Part shown: positions 8,945 through 17,548 of the stretch, piece by piece
Layout: every line of letters starts with the position of its first letter
How positions within the stretch are numbered: position 1 is the first letter of the stretch
Assembly: GCF_004004555.2 (NCBI RefSeq)
Contig: NZ_SACP01000008.1
Span: forward strand, 1 to 64,000
Direction of reading: 5' to 3'
DNA length: 64,000 nucleotides
Source: Methylobacterium oryzihabitans
Lineage (GTDB): Bacteria > Pseudomonadota > Alphaproteobacteria > Rhizobiales > Beijerinckiaceae
Position numbers and translations under genes: made by a program
The notes under the pieces: model-generated
Databases searched by the model: none
Seen by the model: the letters and a program-made list of their open reading frames with translations, nothing else
Told to the model about the DNA's origin: nothing

Positions 8945-9002
8945 TTTATCTCAACGACTTGGCCGGGGTCGTGGGGCTGCTTCCAGCGGTGGTTTGCAAG
9001 AT

Positions 9003-9030
9003 GAGGCGCTTCTCTCGTGAGGCGCCTTTC
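9003..9030 (+). terminator. Possible terminator after tRNA-Pro
   Basis: Inverted repeat AGGCGC (9004-9009) and GCGCCT (9022-9027) with a 12-base loop, followed by TTCG. It lies about 60 bases after the tRNA 3' end. The T run is poor, so this is only a plausible terminator. Confidence 0.4.
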
Positions 9031-9155
9031 GCCTGCGAGGTGCTGAGCGAGCGCCGCGCGAGTCGGCACTCCGTCAGCTTGACCCTGCGTGCATCGACTT
9101 CCGACCCGTGGCGGAAGCTCGGCGCGTCCGCCGTCGACCCGTCGCGGATCAACAC

Positions 9156-9806
9156 TCAGTTGGCGGGACGCTTCGCCAGCGCGAGACCAAGTCCCAGGGC
9201 AACCATCGCTGCACCCGATCCCTCGCGAAGGCGGCGAACCAGATCTGGGTGCGCTGCCGCGCCCGCCCGGATGCCGCTTGCCGCGTAGGCGACCCCGATG
9301 TCGGCCAGCGTGTTGAGCGCGACGGAGATGGAGCCGAGCACCACGAACTGCGCGGCGACGCCGCCCGCGTGCGGGTCCACGAATTGCGGGATGAACGCCA
9401 GGAAGAAGGCGGCGGTCTTCGGGTTCAACGCCTCGACCAACACACCCTCGCGGAAGGCGCGCCTCGTGCCCATCGGCGGCGTCGCCGGCCCACCGGCCAG
9501 CGTCTTCGCGGCCTCCCGGCGCGCCGACCCCATGGTGCGGATGCCGATCCAGACGAGGTAGGCGGCGCCGAGCAGCTTGAGCGTTGTGAACAGTTCGGCG
9601 CTCGCTAGCACCAGGGCCGACACGCCGAGGCTGCCCGCCAGGACGTGGGCCATGCCGCCCAGCCCGGTCCCGAATCCGGAGGCGACGCCCTCGGCTCGGC
9701 CGCCTGCGAGCGTGCGCGCCGCAACGTAGAAGATGCCGGGGCCGGGCGTGACAGCAAGGACCAGGGCCGCAGCACAGTAGAGGGCGATGTGAGATAAGTC
9801 TGGCAT
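9156..9806 (-). CDS. LysE/RhtB-family amino acid exporter
   Basis: A 216-residue inner-membrane protein with about six hydrophobic segments. The N-terminal motif VLAVTPGPGIFYVAARTL and the later EGVLVEALNPKTAAFFLAFIPQF are signatures of the LysE/RhtB translocator family, which export amino acids or derivatives by proton exchange. I chose the ATG at 9804-9806 (MPDLSHIALYC), which matches the usual family start; the frame extends upstream without hydrophobic sequence. The DapA-like gene lies 113 bp upstream on the same strand, so the two may act on one amino acid route. Substrate unknown. Confidence 0.88.
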   Translation of the reverse strand: MPDLSHIALYCAAALVLAVTPGPGIFYVAARTLAGGRAEGVASGFGTGLGGMAHVLAGSLGVSALVLASAELFTTLKLLGAAYLVWIGIRTMGSARREAAKTLAGGPATPPMGTRRAFREGVLVEALNPKTAAFFLAFIPQFVDPHAGGVAAQFVVLGSISVALNTLADIGVAYAASGIRAGAAAHPDLVRRLREGSGAAMVALGLGLALAKRPAN

Positions 9807-9919
9807 GACGAGGCCGTCCCATGGCAGCAGTGGACAGGTGCCTGGATTGAGCGTCGAGGTTTCGCCATCCATGCAGGGTGGTTCAAACGCAAGCGGGGTC
9901 GATCGCTCCTGCGGCGTCG

Positions 9920-10810
9920 TCAGGCCTCCAGGGCGCTCAGCGCCCGTGCGAGGCGTCCCCGTTCTGCCGCGCCGAGGGGTAGGATCGGTCGGGGAGGCTG
10001 CGCATCGGTCAGCCCCAACAGGTTCGCCGCAGCGTAGACCACCCGCAGGCTTCCGTGTTGCTTGAACAGGTCCCAGAGCGGTTCGAAGGTCGTGTTGAGC
10101 CGCCGTACCTCTGCCGCGTCGCCTGCCTGGGCCGCGCGCATCAGGGCGAGGGAGGGGCGTGGAAGGAGGCCCCCGATCACGCTGTACCACGCCACGCCGC
10201 CCGCAAGCACGGCCTGCGCCGCGTGCCAGTCGCCGCTGTAGCCCACGGCGCAACCGGCCGGCAGGAGCATGCGGAGGGCTTCGACCGCTGCCGGCGCCTC
10301 GCTCGGCGCAGGAGCGGGGTTCTTCACCGCGGCAATGCCGTACACCCCGGCGAGGCGTGCCAGGAGATCGTCGCTGAAGCTGAAGTGTGTCGTGCCCGGG
10401 TTGTTGTAGATGCAGAGCGGCAGGTCGACCGCCGCCGCCACGGCTGCGAAGTGCTGGAACACCTCCTCGTCGGTGAGCGGCGTGTAGGAGACGGGTGCGA
10501 GCAGCAATCCATCGGCCCCGGCAGCCTGCGCATCCCGCGCGAGATCCTGGGCATCGTCCGTCCGGAGGGCCCCGACCCCGACCACGAGCGGTACGCGGCC
10601 GCCGACGCACCCGGCCGCGGCCTCTATGGCCCGTCGCCGCTCCACCCGCGTCAGGTAGGCGTAGGTGCCGGTGCTGCCGAGGAGCCCGATCGAGTCCACT
10701 CCCGCCTCCTCCAGCCGCCGAAGCAGCGTGGCAAGGGCGTGCGTGTCCACACGCCCCCCTTCGTCGGTGGGCGTGATGAGGAACGCTGAAAGCCCGTAGA
10801 AGATCGACAT
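9920..10810 (-). CDS. Dihydrodipicolinate synthase/N-acetylneuraminate lyase family aldolase
   Basis: A 296-residue class I aldolase of the DapA superfamily. It has the GSTGTY loop (residues 45-50, equivalent to GTTGE of DapA), YNNPGT with Tyr135, and the Schiff-base lysine K163 in AVKNP. All chemistry residues seem intact, but the GTTGE motif is altered and the substrate-specificity loops differ from true DapA, so it probably acts on another 2-oxo acid. The ATG at 10808-10810 gives the standard N-terminus FYGLSAFLITP. It lies directly upstream of the LysE-type exporter on the same strand. Confidence 0.85.
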   Translation of the reverse strand: MSIFYGLSAFLITPTDEGGRVDTHALATLLRRLEEAGVDSIGLLGSTGTYAYLTRVERRRAIEAAAGCVGGRVPLVVGVGALRTDDAQDLARDAQAAGADGLLLAPVSYTPLTDEEVFQHFAAVAAAVDLPLCIYNNPGTTHFSFSDDLLARLAGVYGIAAVKNPAPAPSEAPAAVEALRMLLPAGCAVGYSGDWHAAQAVLAGGVAWYSVIGGLLPRPSLALMRAAQAGDAAEVRRLNTTFEPLWDLFKQHGSLRVVYAAANLLGLTDAQPPRPILPLGAAERGRLARALSALEA

Positions 10811-11026
10811 CGCAGACCCGCCGAGGATGAACGCCGGTTCCGGCTCCGCATGCCGAGCGAGCGGGCGTCCGGCTTCCGGTGCCGGGACCCATACCGGCAG
10901 GCTGGCCCGCCGGGAACAGCCGGTTCCGCGCGATCGCGGTGGGCCAGTTGGCAGGAACCCGGGGCGCACGCGGATCTCACCGCCGGGGTCCGGACCCGCC
11001 TGCTCGGGGATCCACAGGCCCGGGTG

Positions 11027-11158
11027 TCATACGAAATCCGGATGATCGCTTCAGGCGATCCTGGCGGATCGCATTCGCGATGCGGATTTCGACTCCGCTC
11101 AGGCGAAGCGCGGGCTGGTGATACGGATTTCGGAACGAATCCTCTGAAATCCGTATCC
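11027..11158. repeat. REP-like palindromic element, copy 1
   Basis: Begins TCATACGAAATCCGG and ends GAAATCCGTATCC, with GATACGGATTTCGGAAC near its 3' end. Inside are GCGATCC...GGATCGC-type inverted pairs. It shares these blocks with copies at 13820, 19025, 23649, 39013 and 45214. It sits in the 423-base gap between the DapA-like gene and an MFS gene. No coding capacity. Confidence 0.8.
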
Positions 11159-11233
11159 TATGGACCAATGGCCTGCCGATCTCGGGCTTGCCCGAGATCG
11201 ACGTCGATGCGCCAGCATCTTGGGCCATTGGGA

Positions 11234-12535
11234 TCAGTCCAGCGGCTGCCCGGTACGGTCGCGCAGCGTCGCCACCGCCACGAGGGACAGGGCCGCCAGG
11301 GCGGCGATGTAGAGCCCCGGCGAGGTCGGCAGGCCGGCGCGCTGGACCAGGGCGGCGGCGACCATCGGGGCGGTGCCGCCGAACAGCGCCATGGCGGCGT
11401 TGAAGCTCACCGCCATCGCGGTGCAGCGGGTGCGCGCCCGCGTCATCTCGACCAGCGTCGCCGGCAGCAGCGCCAGGATGCCGCCGACCAGCACCGCGAA
11501 GCCGGCCTGCCCGGCCAGGATCAGCGGCCAGGACCGGGTGTCGATGAGCGAGAACAGCGGCCACCCGGCCACGGCGAGGCCCGCCGTCAGCACGGTCAGC
11601 AGGCGCTTGCGGCCGACGCGGTCGGACAGGGCCGCCATCAGCGGCGTCGCGCCGATCACCATCAGCATGGCGACGGTGTTGAGCAGGAAGGCGGCGTGCT
11701 CGGTCACCCCGTCCTGGCTCTGCAGGAAGGTCACGAGGTAGACGAACGCGATGTAGAACGAGGCGGCCGGCGCCATGGTCATCAGGCCGGCCCGCAGCAT
11801 CGTGCCGCCCTCGGTGGCCAGCGCCTCGCGCAGCGGCGAGCGCGCGGCGTCGCGAGCGTCCTGCGCCGCCTCCTCGCCGAGGCGGCGGCGCAGGACGAGG
11901 ATGAACAGGCCGAGCCCAAGGCCGAGCAGGAACGGGATGCGCCACCCCCAGGCCGCGACCTCGGCCGGCTCCAGCAGGGACGTCACCCCCACCCCGGCGA
12001 GGGAGCCGAGCAGCATGCCGCCGCCCGCGCTCGAACAGGCGAAGCTGCCGAACAGGCCGCGGCGCCGGGCCGGACTGCGCTCGACCAGGAAGATCACCGA
12101 CGACGTGTACTCACCGCCGACCGACAGCCCCTGGGCGAGCCGCAGCACGACGAGGAGGACCGGCGCGGCGAGCCCGGCGGTCTCGTAGGTCGGTAGGCAG
12201 CCGATGGTGACGGTCGAGACGGTCATCAGCGCCGCCGAGAGCACCAGCGCCCGGCCGCGGCCGTGGCGGTCGCCGATATGCCCGAACAGGATGCCGCCGA
12301 GGGGCCGCATGAAGAACGCCGCGGCGAAGACCGCGAGGGCGGAGAGCAGCGAGGTGGTGGGGTTCTCGGCCGGGAAGAACGCCCGGCCGAGGATCGCGCC
12401 GAAATAGCCGTAGATCGCGAAGTCGTACCATTCGAGCAGGTTGCCGACCGCCCCGGCGAGCAGCCCGTCGCGCTCGCGCCGCCGCGTCGCGACCGCCAAG
12501 GGGCCGAGGCCCGCCATCTCCATCGTGCCCGCCAT
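11234..12535 (-). CDS. MFS transporter, metabolite:H+ symporter (MHS) type
   Basis: A 433-residue inner-membrane transporter with about 12 hydrophobic segments. MHS/ProP-like signatures: EWYDFAIYGYFG near the N-terminus, FMRPLGGILFGHIGDRHGR in the loop between helices 2 and 3, RLAQGLSVGGEY (helix 4-5 region), and the repeated loop LSDRVGRKRLL in the second half. This family imports organic acids or osmolytes such as citrate, ketoglutarate, shikimate or proline/betaine; the substrate cannot be read. I chose the ATG at 12533-12535; an ATG six codons further in is also possible. Confidence 0.88.
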   Translation of the reverse strand: MAGTMEMAGLGPLAVATRRRERDGLLAGAVGNLLEWYDFAIYGYFGAILGRAFFPAENPTTSLLSALAVFAAAFFMRPLGGILFGHIGDRHGRGRALVLSAALMTVSTVTIGCLPTYETAGLAAPVLLVVLRLAQGLSVGGEYTSSVIFLVERSPARRRGLFGSFACSSAGGGMLLGSLAGVGVTSLLEPAEVAAWGWRIPFLLGLGLGLFILVLRRRLGEEAAQDARDAARSPLREALATEGGTMLRAGLMTMAPAASFYIAFVYLVTFLQSQDGVTEHAAFLLNTVAMLMVIGATPLMAALSDRVGRKRLLTVLTAGLAVAGWPLFSLIDTRSWPLILAGQAGFAVLVGGILALLPATLVEMTRARTRCTAMAVSFNAAMALFGGTAPMVAAALVQRAGLPTSPGLYIAALAALSLVAVATLRDRTGQPLD

Positions 12536-12674
12536 GCGACCCCCCGTCGGTTCCCGGGGCGAAGGTCGCAGACGCGCTTTGCGGACCGGTTTGGACGATG
12601 CGCGCAAGTCGAGCGACCCCGGCAACGGGGCGTACAGCCTGACCGGCCCGCGACGGCCGCCCGTTGCCCCGACC

Positions 12675-13532
12675 TCAGCCGAGTTCGAGCGTGGTGACGC
12701 CGTAGATCCGCGCCAGCGGCCGGTCGGGCGCCGGCCCGCGCACCATCCGGGCGGTCTCGAAGACCGGCGCGAGGCCGTGGTCCCGCGCGAGGGCGAGGCC
12801 GTCGCGGTTCGGCTCCGGCACGTCGAGGACGAGCGTCGCCCCCTCCCCGGCCGCGGCGGCGAGCGCCGCGAACAGGGTCTCGGCGGTCGCCCGCGAGGCG
12901 CAGAAGAGCGGCCCGATCTTGAACCCCTCCCGGCACGGCCGGACGACGCCGTAGCCGTCGATGCGTCCGTCGCGCCGGCTCACCGCGACGCGATGGCCGG
13001 GCGCCGCGAGCCAGCCGCGCAGGAAGGCGTGGCGCGGGGCGCCGAAATGCTCCGCGTCGAAGGCGGCGATCTCCGCGACGTCGCTTCCGTCCCACGGCCC
13101 CGCCGGCGGGCCGGCCGGGACCGCGGGCGTGCCGGAGAAGCGCAGGGTGCGGTGCAGGGCGGCGAAGCCGGAGCGGGCGTAGTTCGCCTGCTGCGCCACC
13201 ACGCCGTCGAGGCCGACGCTGCGCGCCCCGAGCCGGGCGAGGCCGGCCGACCACAGGACGGTGCCGATCCCCTGCCCACGGAATTCCGGCCGCACGAGGT
13301 AGAGGCCGAGGAAGCCGAAGGCGTCGCCATAGGCCACGACCGAGATCGCCCCGACCGGATTCCCGCCGTCGAGGGCCAGGAGAAAGCCGCCGGGATCGGC
13401 GGCGTGGAAGGCGGCGGCGTCCGAGAGCCCGGGATTCCAGCCCTCTGCGGCGGCCCAGTCGAGGACGAGGGCGAGGTCGTCCGGGCGCATCGTCCGGAGG
13501 CTCGGGCGCGGACCGGGCGTGACGGGAGACAT
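12675..13532 (-). CDS. GNAT N-acetyltransferase with C-terminal Acetyltransf_18-like domain
   Basis: A 285-residue protein. Residues ~12-130 form a GNAT domain: LRTMRPDDLALVLDWAAAEGW, a strand AISVVAYGDAFGFLGLYLV, and the acetyl-CoA loop RPEFRGQGIGTVLW (R/QxxGxG/A). The C-terminal half (GYGVVRPC, FKIGPLF) resembles the second domain found in YitH-type GNAT proteins. It probably acetylates a small amine; the target is unknown. The start at ATG 13530-13532 places the GNAT strand 1 at the usual distance. Confidence 0.85.
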   Translation of the reverse strand: MSPVTPGPRPSLRTMRPDDLALVLDWAAAEGWNPGLSDAAAFHAADPGGFLLALDGGNPVGAISVVAYGDAFGFLGLYLVRPEFRGQGIGTVLWSAGLARLGARSVGLDGVVAQQANYARSGFAALHRTLRFSGTPAVPAGPPAGPWDGSDVAEIAAFDAEHFGAPRHAFLRGWLAAPGHRVAVSRRDGRIDGYGVVRPCREGFKIGPLFCASRATAETLFAALAAAAGEGATLVLDVPEPNRDGLALARDHGLAPVFETARMVRGPAPDRPLARIYGVTTLELG

Positions 13533-13819
13533 GGCGGGCTTCCTCGCGAACCGGCCCCTTGTGCCGCAGCCGCGCAGACCGGGCCAGGGGCCCGGCCCGG
13601 ACACGGTGAGGGTCACGGCGCCCCGGGGCAGCGGGCACGGCCGACGCGCCGTCTGGCCTGACGCCGTCGGGGCCCTGCGCCAGCGCCGAACGGGTCGGAG
13701 CACGGCCCGGTCACGCTGCCATGGGGCCGTGCTTCAGGTCTTCGATCGTGATGCGCCTCATGCGCCGATCCGGTCTCCGCTTGGTGGGAGGATGCTCCCG
13801 CGTCCTCTCTGCCGCTGCA
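13533..13819. other. Intergenic stretch upstream of GNAT gene, no supported gene
   Basis: About 290 bases between the GNAT start and REP-like copy 2. It should hold the GNAT promoter (leftward). No open frame with family similarity was seen. Confidence 0.4.
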
Positions 13820-13950
13820 TCATACGAAATCCGATGGATCGCTCGGCGATCCCTCCGGGATCGCTCCGCGATGCGGGCATCGATTTCGCTCACGCGCCGC
13901 GCGGGCCGATGATACGAAGTCCGGAAGCGATCTTCCGGACTTCGTATCAG
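13820..13950. repeat. REP-like palindromic element, copy 2
   Basis: Starts ATCATACGAAATCCG and ends GGACTTCGTATCAG. It has the same block order as copy 1, with GATCGCTCGGCGATCC...GGATCGCTCCGCGATGC inside. On the minus strand its edge reads TGATACGAAGTCCGG; this TGA is the stop codon of the AT-rich gene at 13947-14450, so the element forms the end of that reading frame. Confidence 0.8.
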
Positions 13951-14450
13951 ACTACCGCCTGGCTCGGATCTCCCAGGCCGAACGCCGTTCGATACACCGT
14001 GGGCACGCGGTTGGGTGCCGCCAGGATCTTGACGAGACGCCACACGACGCGCCCGCCGTCCGGCACCTGGACATCGACGAAAGAAGAGATCCGGGGAGTG
14101 GGTATCATCGGGACGCCATTGGCATCGAACACGTAAAATTGCCAGACTTCATAGCTTGGATTCTCCACCAGCGACTCGGAAAGGAAATATTCACCTCGCA
14201 AATATGTCAGACGGCTGGTCGGACTGGTGAAATTACTGGCGTAATTCGAGAAAAAGGCACTGACGCTCGGTTTCATGAGCGCGCCTGGATCGGTAATGCT
14301 GGTTATATATTTGAAATTGTCGGATGGAAGATCTTTAGATCCGGGATTCTTCACGGCATAATCAAGAACATCCTTCACTGTTTGAGTGCCGCTGTCAGGA
14401 ATGTCAGAGCGATCGTAAAATATTCCGACGACACGAAGGGAGATTGTCAT
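13947..14450 (-). CDS. Hypothetical protein of an AT-rich cassette
   Basis: A 167-residue protein I do not recognise. It is soluble-looking and rich in Ser, Tyr, Phe and Val, and begins MTISLRVVGIFYDR. A strong ribosome binding site AGGAG lies 6 bases before the ATG on the minus strand. The ATG overlaps the stop of the upstream 63-residue gene as ATGA. Codon use is markedly more AT-rich than all neighbours, pointing to horizontal acquisition. The stop codon lies inside REP-like copy 2, so the original C-terminus may have been cut when the repeat arrived. An opposing 151-codon frame (14139-14594, +) covers the same region but has no similar support. Confidence 0.65.
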   Translation of the reverse strand: MTISLRVVGIFYDRSDIPDSGTQTVKDVLDYAVKNPGSKDLPSDNFKYITSITDPGALMKPSVSAFFSNYASNFTSPTSRLTYLRGEYFLSESLVENPSYEVWQFYVFDANGVPMIPTPRISSFVDVQVPDGGRVVWRLVKILAAPNRVPTVYRTAFGLGDPSQAVV

Positions 14451-14638
14451 CGTGGACTCCTGGGTATTATTGATTTTGAGCGCGGCTCATCCTCGGGAAT
14501 TGGCAGGATAAACAGATCATGGAAAGGGTCAATCCAATCGATTCTGGAAAAGTACCACCGCATTTTGGAATATTCAGTGATGTCGACCACGTGAAGCGAG
14601 CAAGTGCCAGCATGTGGCTGTTCTTGCGTGGGAATCAT
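14447..14638 (-). CDS. Small hypothetical protein, first gene of AT-rich cassette
   Basis: A 63-residue protein, rich in aromatic and charged residues (MRWYFSRIDWIDPFHDLF), with no recognised motif and no signal peptide. It is coupled to the next gene by a 4-base ATGA overlap, which supports translation of both. Upstream on the minus strand is a very AT-rich stretch (14655-14720) suited to a promoter. Base composition is low-GC, as in its partner. The pair could be a small toxin/immunity or antitoxin-type unit, but no family evidence supports that. Confidence 0.5.
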   Translation of the reverse strand: MIPTQEQPHAGTCSLHVVDITEYSKMRWYFSRIDWIDPFHDLFILPIPEDEPRSKSIIPRSPR

Positions 14639-14654
14639 CTGCTCGAATTGCTTT

Positions 14655-14720
14655 AGAGAGATTTATATTTCGTTATATTGCGCATAATATAAATAATATT
14701 TCTGTGATTCCGCAATATGG
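14655..14720 (-). promoter_or_regulatory. AT-rich promoter-like region for the 14638-13947 cassette
   Basis: The densest A+T stretch of the window. On the minus strand it contains several -10-like hexamers (TATATT, TATAAC, TATAAA) just upstream of the two-gene cassette. The exact promoter cannot be chosen by eye. The rest of the 560-base gap to the MFS gene at 15199 returns to high GC and holds a 14-base tandem duplication (14989-15016). Confidence 0.4.
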
Positions 14721-14988
14721 AGCGGATGTGCAGCGCTGTTCGGCTCGCCTGACTGGATTCTGGCCGGCGATCGACTGCGAAACATCAATTTTCGACGGGC
14801 CGGCCGCGCGACGGGAGCCTCTGCTCCACGTCGCCCCCGGACGGTCGCCGTGCAGGGCACACGCGTTCGCTCCCCACCCCGGCCAGCGCTCCCAGGGGTC
14901 GAGCCGGCCGGGGTGGGACCCTGGGACCGGCCCTCGTCGGGTCCCTCGCCGGCACCGCAAGGGGGCCCGTCCACCGCCCGGCCCACCC

Positions 14989-15016
14989 GACGGAAGTCTC
15001 ACGACGGAAGTCTCAC
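14989..15016 (+). repeat. 14-base tandem duplication upstream of MFS gene
   Basis: GACGGAAGTCTCAC occurs twice head to tail, followed by a third GAC. It lies about 180 bases upstream of the MFS start. It may be a slippage product or a pair of operator sites. Confidence 0.6.
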
Positions 15017-15198
15017 GACGAATGGAGCATTGGGCCACTGTCGAGCCTGGATTACGCCATGTCGTGACTGCGTGCGCGCACCGAGAAGAGCGGGTCGATC
15101 GGATCCCGCCCCGGCAGCGTGTCGCGGCCAACCGGCATCATGGCGGCGCGCGGGCCGCCGCCGGGCCTGTCCGAGCCCGCATCAGGAGGAACGCCCCC

Positions 15199-16953
15199 AT
15201 GGCAACAGCATCCGCTGTCGGGCAGTCGGCCGCCGCCGCCCGCCCGATGAGCCGGGAGGAGAAGCGAGTGATCCTCGCCTCGTCCCTCGGCACCGTGTTC
15301 GAGTGGTACGACTTCTACCTCTACGGCTCGCTCGCCGCCGTCATCGGCGCGCAGTTCTTCTCGGCCTACCCGGAGGCGACGCGCAACATCTTCGCGCTGC
15401 TCGCCTTCGCGGCCGGCTTCCTCGTGCGGCCGTTCGGCGCGCTGGTGTTCGGCCGGCTCGGCGACATGGTCGGGCGCAAGCACACCTTCCTGATCACGAT
15501 CCTGATCATGGGCATCTCGACCTTCGCGGTCGGCCTGCTGCCCTCCTACACCACGCTGAGCGCCTACGGCATCGGCTGGCTCGCCCCGGCGACGCTTCTC
15601 GTCCTGCGCATGCTCCAGGGCCTCGCGCTCGGCGGCGAGTACGGCGGTGCGGCGGTCTACGTCGCCGAGCATGCCCCGCCGGGCCGCCGCGGCTTCTACA
15701 CCGCCTTCATCCAGACCACCGCCACCCTCGGCCTGCTGCTGTCGCTCATCATCATCCTGTCGACCCAGGGCTACGTGAACAGCGCCTACCCGGCCACCGT
15801 CATCACCAACGCCGACGGCACCACCACGACGCTGACCGCGTTCCAGGTGTGGGGCTGGCGCATTCCGTTCCTGGTCTCGGTCGCCCTGCTGCTGATCTCG
15901 GTCTGGATCCGCCTGCAGATGCACGAGAGCCCGGCCTTCAAGAAGATGAAGGAGGAGGGCACCCACTCCAAGGCGCCGCTCTCGGAGGCGTTCGGCCAGT
16001 GGCGCAACGCCAAGTGGGCGCTCCTCGCCCTGCTCGGCCTCACCGCCGGCCAGGCCGTGGTCTGGTACACCGGCCAGTTCTATGCCCTGTTCTTCCTCCA
16101 GAGCATCCTCAAGATCGACCAGTTCACCGCCAACGTCCTCATCGCGTGGTCGCTGATCCTCGGCACCGGCGGGTTCCTGTTCTTCGGTGCCCTGTCGGAC
16201 AGGATCGGGCGCAAGCCGGTGATCCTCGGCGGCTGCCTGATCGCGGCGGTCACCTACTTCCCGCTGTTCAAGCTGCTCACCGCCAACGCCAACCCGGCCC
16301 TGCACGCCGCCCAGACCAGCGTCCAGGTGGTGGTGAAGACCAACCCCGAGGACTGCTCGTTCCAGTTCAACCCGGTCGGCACCGCCAAGTTCACCAAGGA
16401 GTGCGACATCGCCAAGGCGCTGCTGGCCCGCGGCGCGGTCGCCTACCGCACCGAGCCGGTCCCGGCCGGCACGCCGACCACGGTCAGCGTCGGCACGAAG
16501 GAGTTCGCGGTCAGCGACCCGACCTTCGCCAAGGCGGTGCCGGCGGCGCTGACCGAGGCGGGCTATCCGGCGGCGAGCAACCCGAGCGCGGTCAAGGCCG
16601 CCAACCCGGTCGACATCTTCTCGGGCCAGAAGCTCGCGGTGATCGCGATCCTGACGATCCTCGTCCTCTACGTGACGATGGTCTACGGCCCGATCGCCGC
16701 CGCCCTGGTCGAGCTGTTCCCGACCCGGATCCGCTACACCTCGATGTCGCTGCCCTACCACATCGGCAACGGCTGGTTCGGCGGCCTGCTGCCGGCGACC
16801 TCCTTCGCGATGGTGGCCCAGACCGGCGACATCTACTACGGCCTCTGGTACCCGATCGTGATCGCGCTGTTCACCTTCGTCATCGGCCTGCTGTTCGTGC
16901 CGGAGACCAAGGATCGCGACATCTTCACCTACGAGGGCGAGCCGTCGCGCTGA
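15199..16953 (+). CDS. MFS transporter, MHS type, with large extracytoplasmic insert
   Basis: A 584-residue inner-membrane symporter. N-terminal signature FEWYDFYLYGSLAAVIG, loop FLVRPFGALVFGRLGDMVGRK, LQGLALGGEYGGAAVYVAE, and second-half loop ALSDRIGRKPVILGG mark the MHS family. Between two late membrane helices (residues ~365-474) is a ~110-residue hydrophilic insert with two cysteines (EDCSF, KECDI), probably a periplasmic domain; I believe a subfamily of long MHS proteins shares it. The ATG at 15199 is preceded by AGGAGG (15184-15189). Much longer upstream frames lack similarity. A strong hairpin follows the stop. Substrate unknown. Confidence 0.9.
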   Translation: MATASAVGQSAAAARPMSREEKRVILASSLGTVFEWYDFYLYGSLAAVIGAQFFSAYPEATRNIFALLAFAAGFLVRPFGALVFGRLGDMVGRKHTFLITILIMGISTFAVGLLPSYTTLSAYGIGWLAPATLLVLRMLQGLALGGEYGGAAVYVAEHAPPGRRGFYTAFIQTTATLGLLLSLIIILSTQGYVNSAYPATVITNADGTTTTLTAFQVWGWRIPFLVSVALLLISVWIRLQMHESPAFKKMKEEGTHSKAPLSEAFGQWRNAKWALLALLGLTAGQAVVWYTGQFYALFFLQSILKIDQFTANVLIAWSLILGTGGFLFFGALSDRIGRKPVILGGCLIAAVTYFPLFKLLTANANPALHAAQTSVQVVVKTNPEDCSFQFNPVGTAKFTKECDIAKALLARGAVAYRTEPVPAGTPTTVSVGTKEFAVSDPTFAKAVPAALTEAGYPAASNPSAVKAANPVDIFSGQKLAVIAILTILVLYVTMVYGPIAAALVELFPTRIRYTSMSLPYHIGNGWFGGLLPATSFAMVAQTGDIYYGLWYPIVIALFTFVIGLLFVPETKDRDIFTYEGEPSR

Positions 16954-17012
16954 CCGTCCCCCACGCCGGGCGCCACGGCGCCCGGCCCCGGCCGGCGACG
17001 AGAACCGGCGAC

Positions 17013-17061
17013 GAGACACGAAAAACCCCGCCTCTCCGCGAGGCGGGGTTTTTCGTGTCTC
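17013..17061. terminator. Strong bidirectional terminator
   Basis: A perfect 22-base inverted repeat (17013-17034 and 17040-17061) with a 5-base loop. The GC-rich core CCCCGCCTC/GAGGCGGGG is flanked by A5 and T5 runs, so it can stop transcription from both the MFS gene and the convergent secreted-protein gene at 17081. Confidence 0.92.
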
Positions 17062-17080
17062 GCGAGCGCCGCGGCCGGGC

Positions 17081-17377
17081 TCAGCGGCAGGTGGTGACCC
17101 GGCGGACGATCCAGCCCTCGCTGTCGACCCACAGGCGCTTGCGCGAGGTGGTGCAGTTGCCGTCGTCCTGCCCGTCGTCGTGGGTGGTGGCGGTGGTCGC
17201 CGGATCGCCGGCGGCGACCTTCGCGGTCGACTTGGACGCGACCGACTTCGCGCTGGCCGCGACGGGGGCCTTGTCGACCGCGGGGGCGGCACCCGCGGGC
17301 AGCGCCAGCCCGACGGCGCCGGACGCGGCCGTCAGGAGGGCGAGCAGGCAGAGCCGGGCGCCGAAACGCGCACGCAT
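17081..17377 (-). CDS. Small secreted hypothetical protein
   Basis: A 98-residue protein with a Sec signal peptide (MRARFGARLCLLALL..., cleavage near AGAAPA, residue ~31), an Ala/Lys/Ser-rich linker, and a short C-terminal region with two cysteines (GNCTTSRKRLWV and VTTCR) that could form a disulfide. It is probably periplasmic. The start at 17375-17377 is chosen because the signal peptide begins there; a longer frame to 17434 adds unrelated residues. Function unknown. Confidence 0.7.
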   Translation of the reverse strand: MRARFGARLCLLALLTAASGAVGLALPAGAAPAVDKAPVAASAKSVASKSTAKVAAGDPATTATTHDDGQDDGNCTTSRKRLWVDSEGWIVRRVTTCR

Positions 17378-17548
17378 GATGTCATCCCCGTCACTGAATC
17401 GTCGGCGGGCGCGAGACGTCGCGGTCGCCGCCACCCTTCTGCCATGGATAAGTCGCGACGGGTCGAACGGTTGCAGCGAAACGGCACAGCTTTATCGGAT
17501 CACGGTAAAGGGGCGGTGCCCTATCCGCGCCGGCGCGGCTCGGGTGCC

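Noticed and set aside
10913..10927. GGAACAGCCGGTTCC palindrome as an EcfG promoter or operator
   Set aside because: GGAAC lacks a GTT at the right distance, and no gene starts suitably downstream.
8867..10969. Possible genomic island inserted at tRNA-Pro
   Set aside because: No integrase and no second copy of the tRNA 3' end were found; the LysE and DapA-like genes alone do not show an island.
14139..14594. A 151-codon plus-strand frame in the AT-rich block
   Set aside because: The minus-strand pair has an ATGA overlap and a good ribosome binding site; this frame has neither and no recognisable domain.
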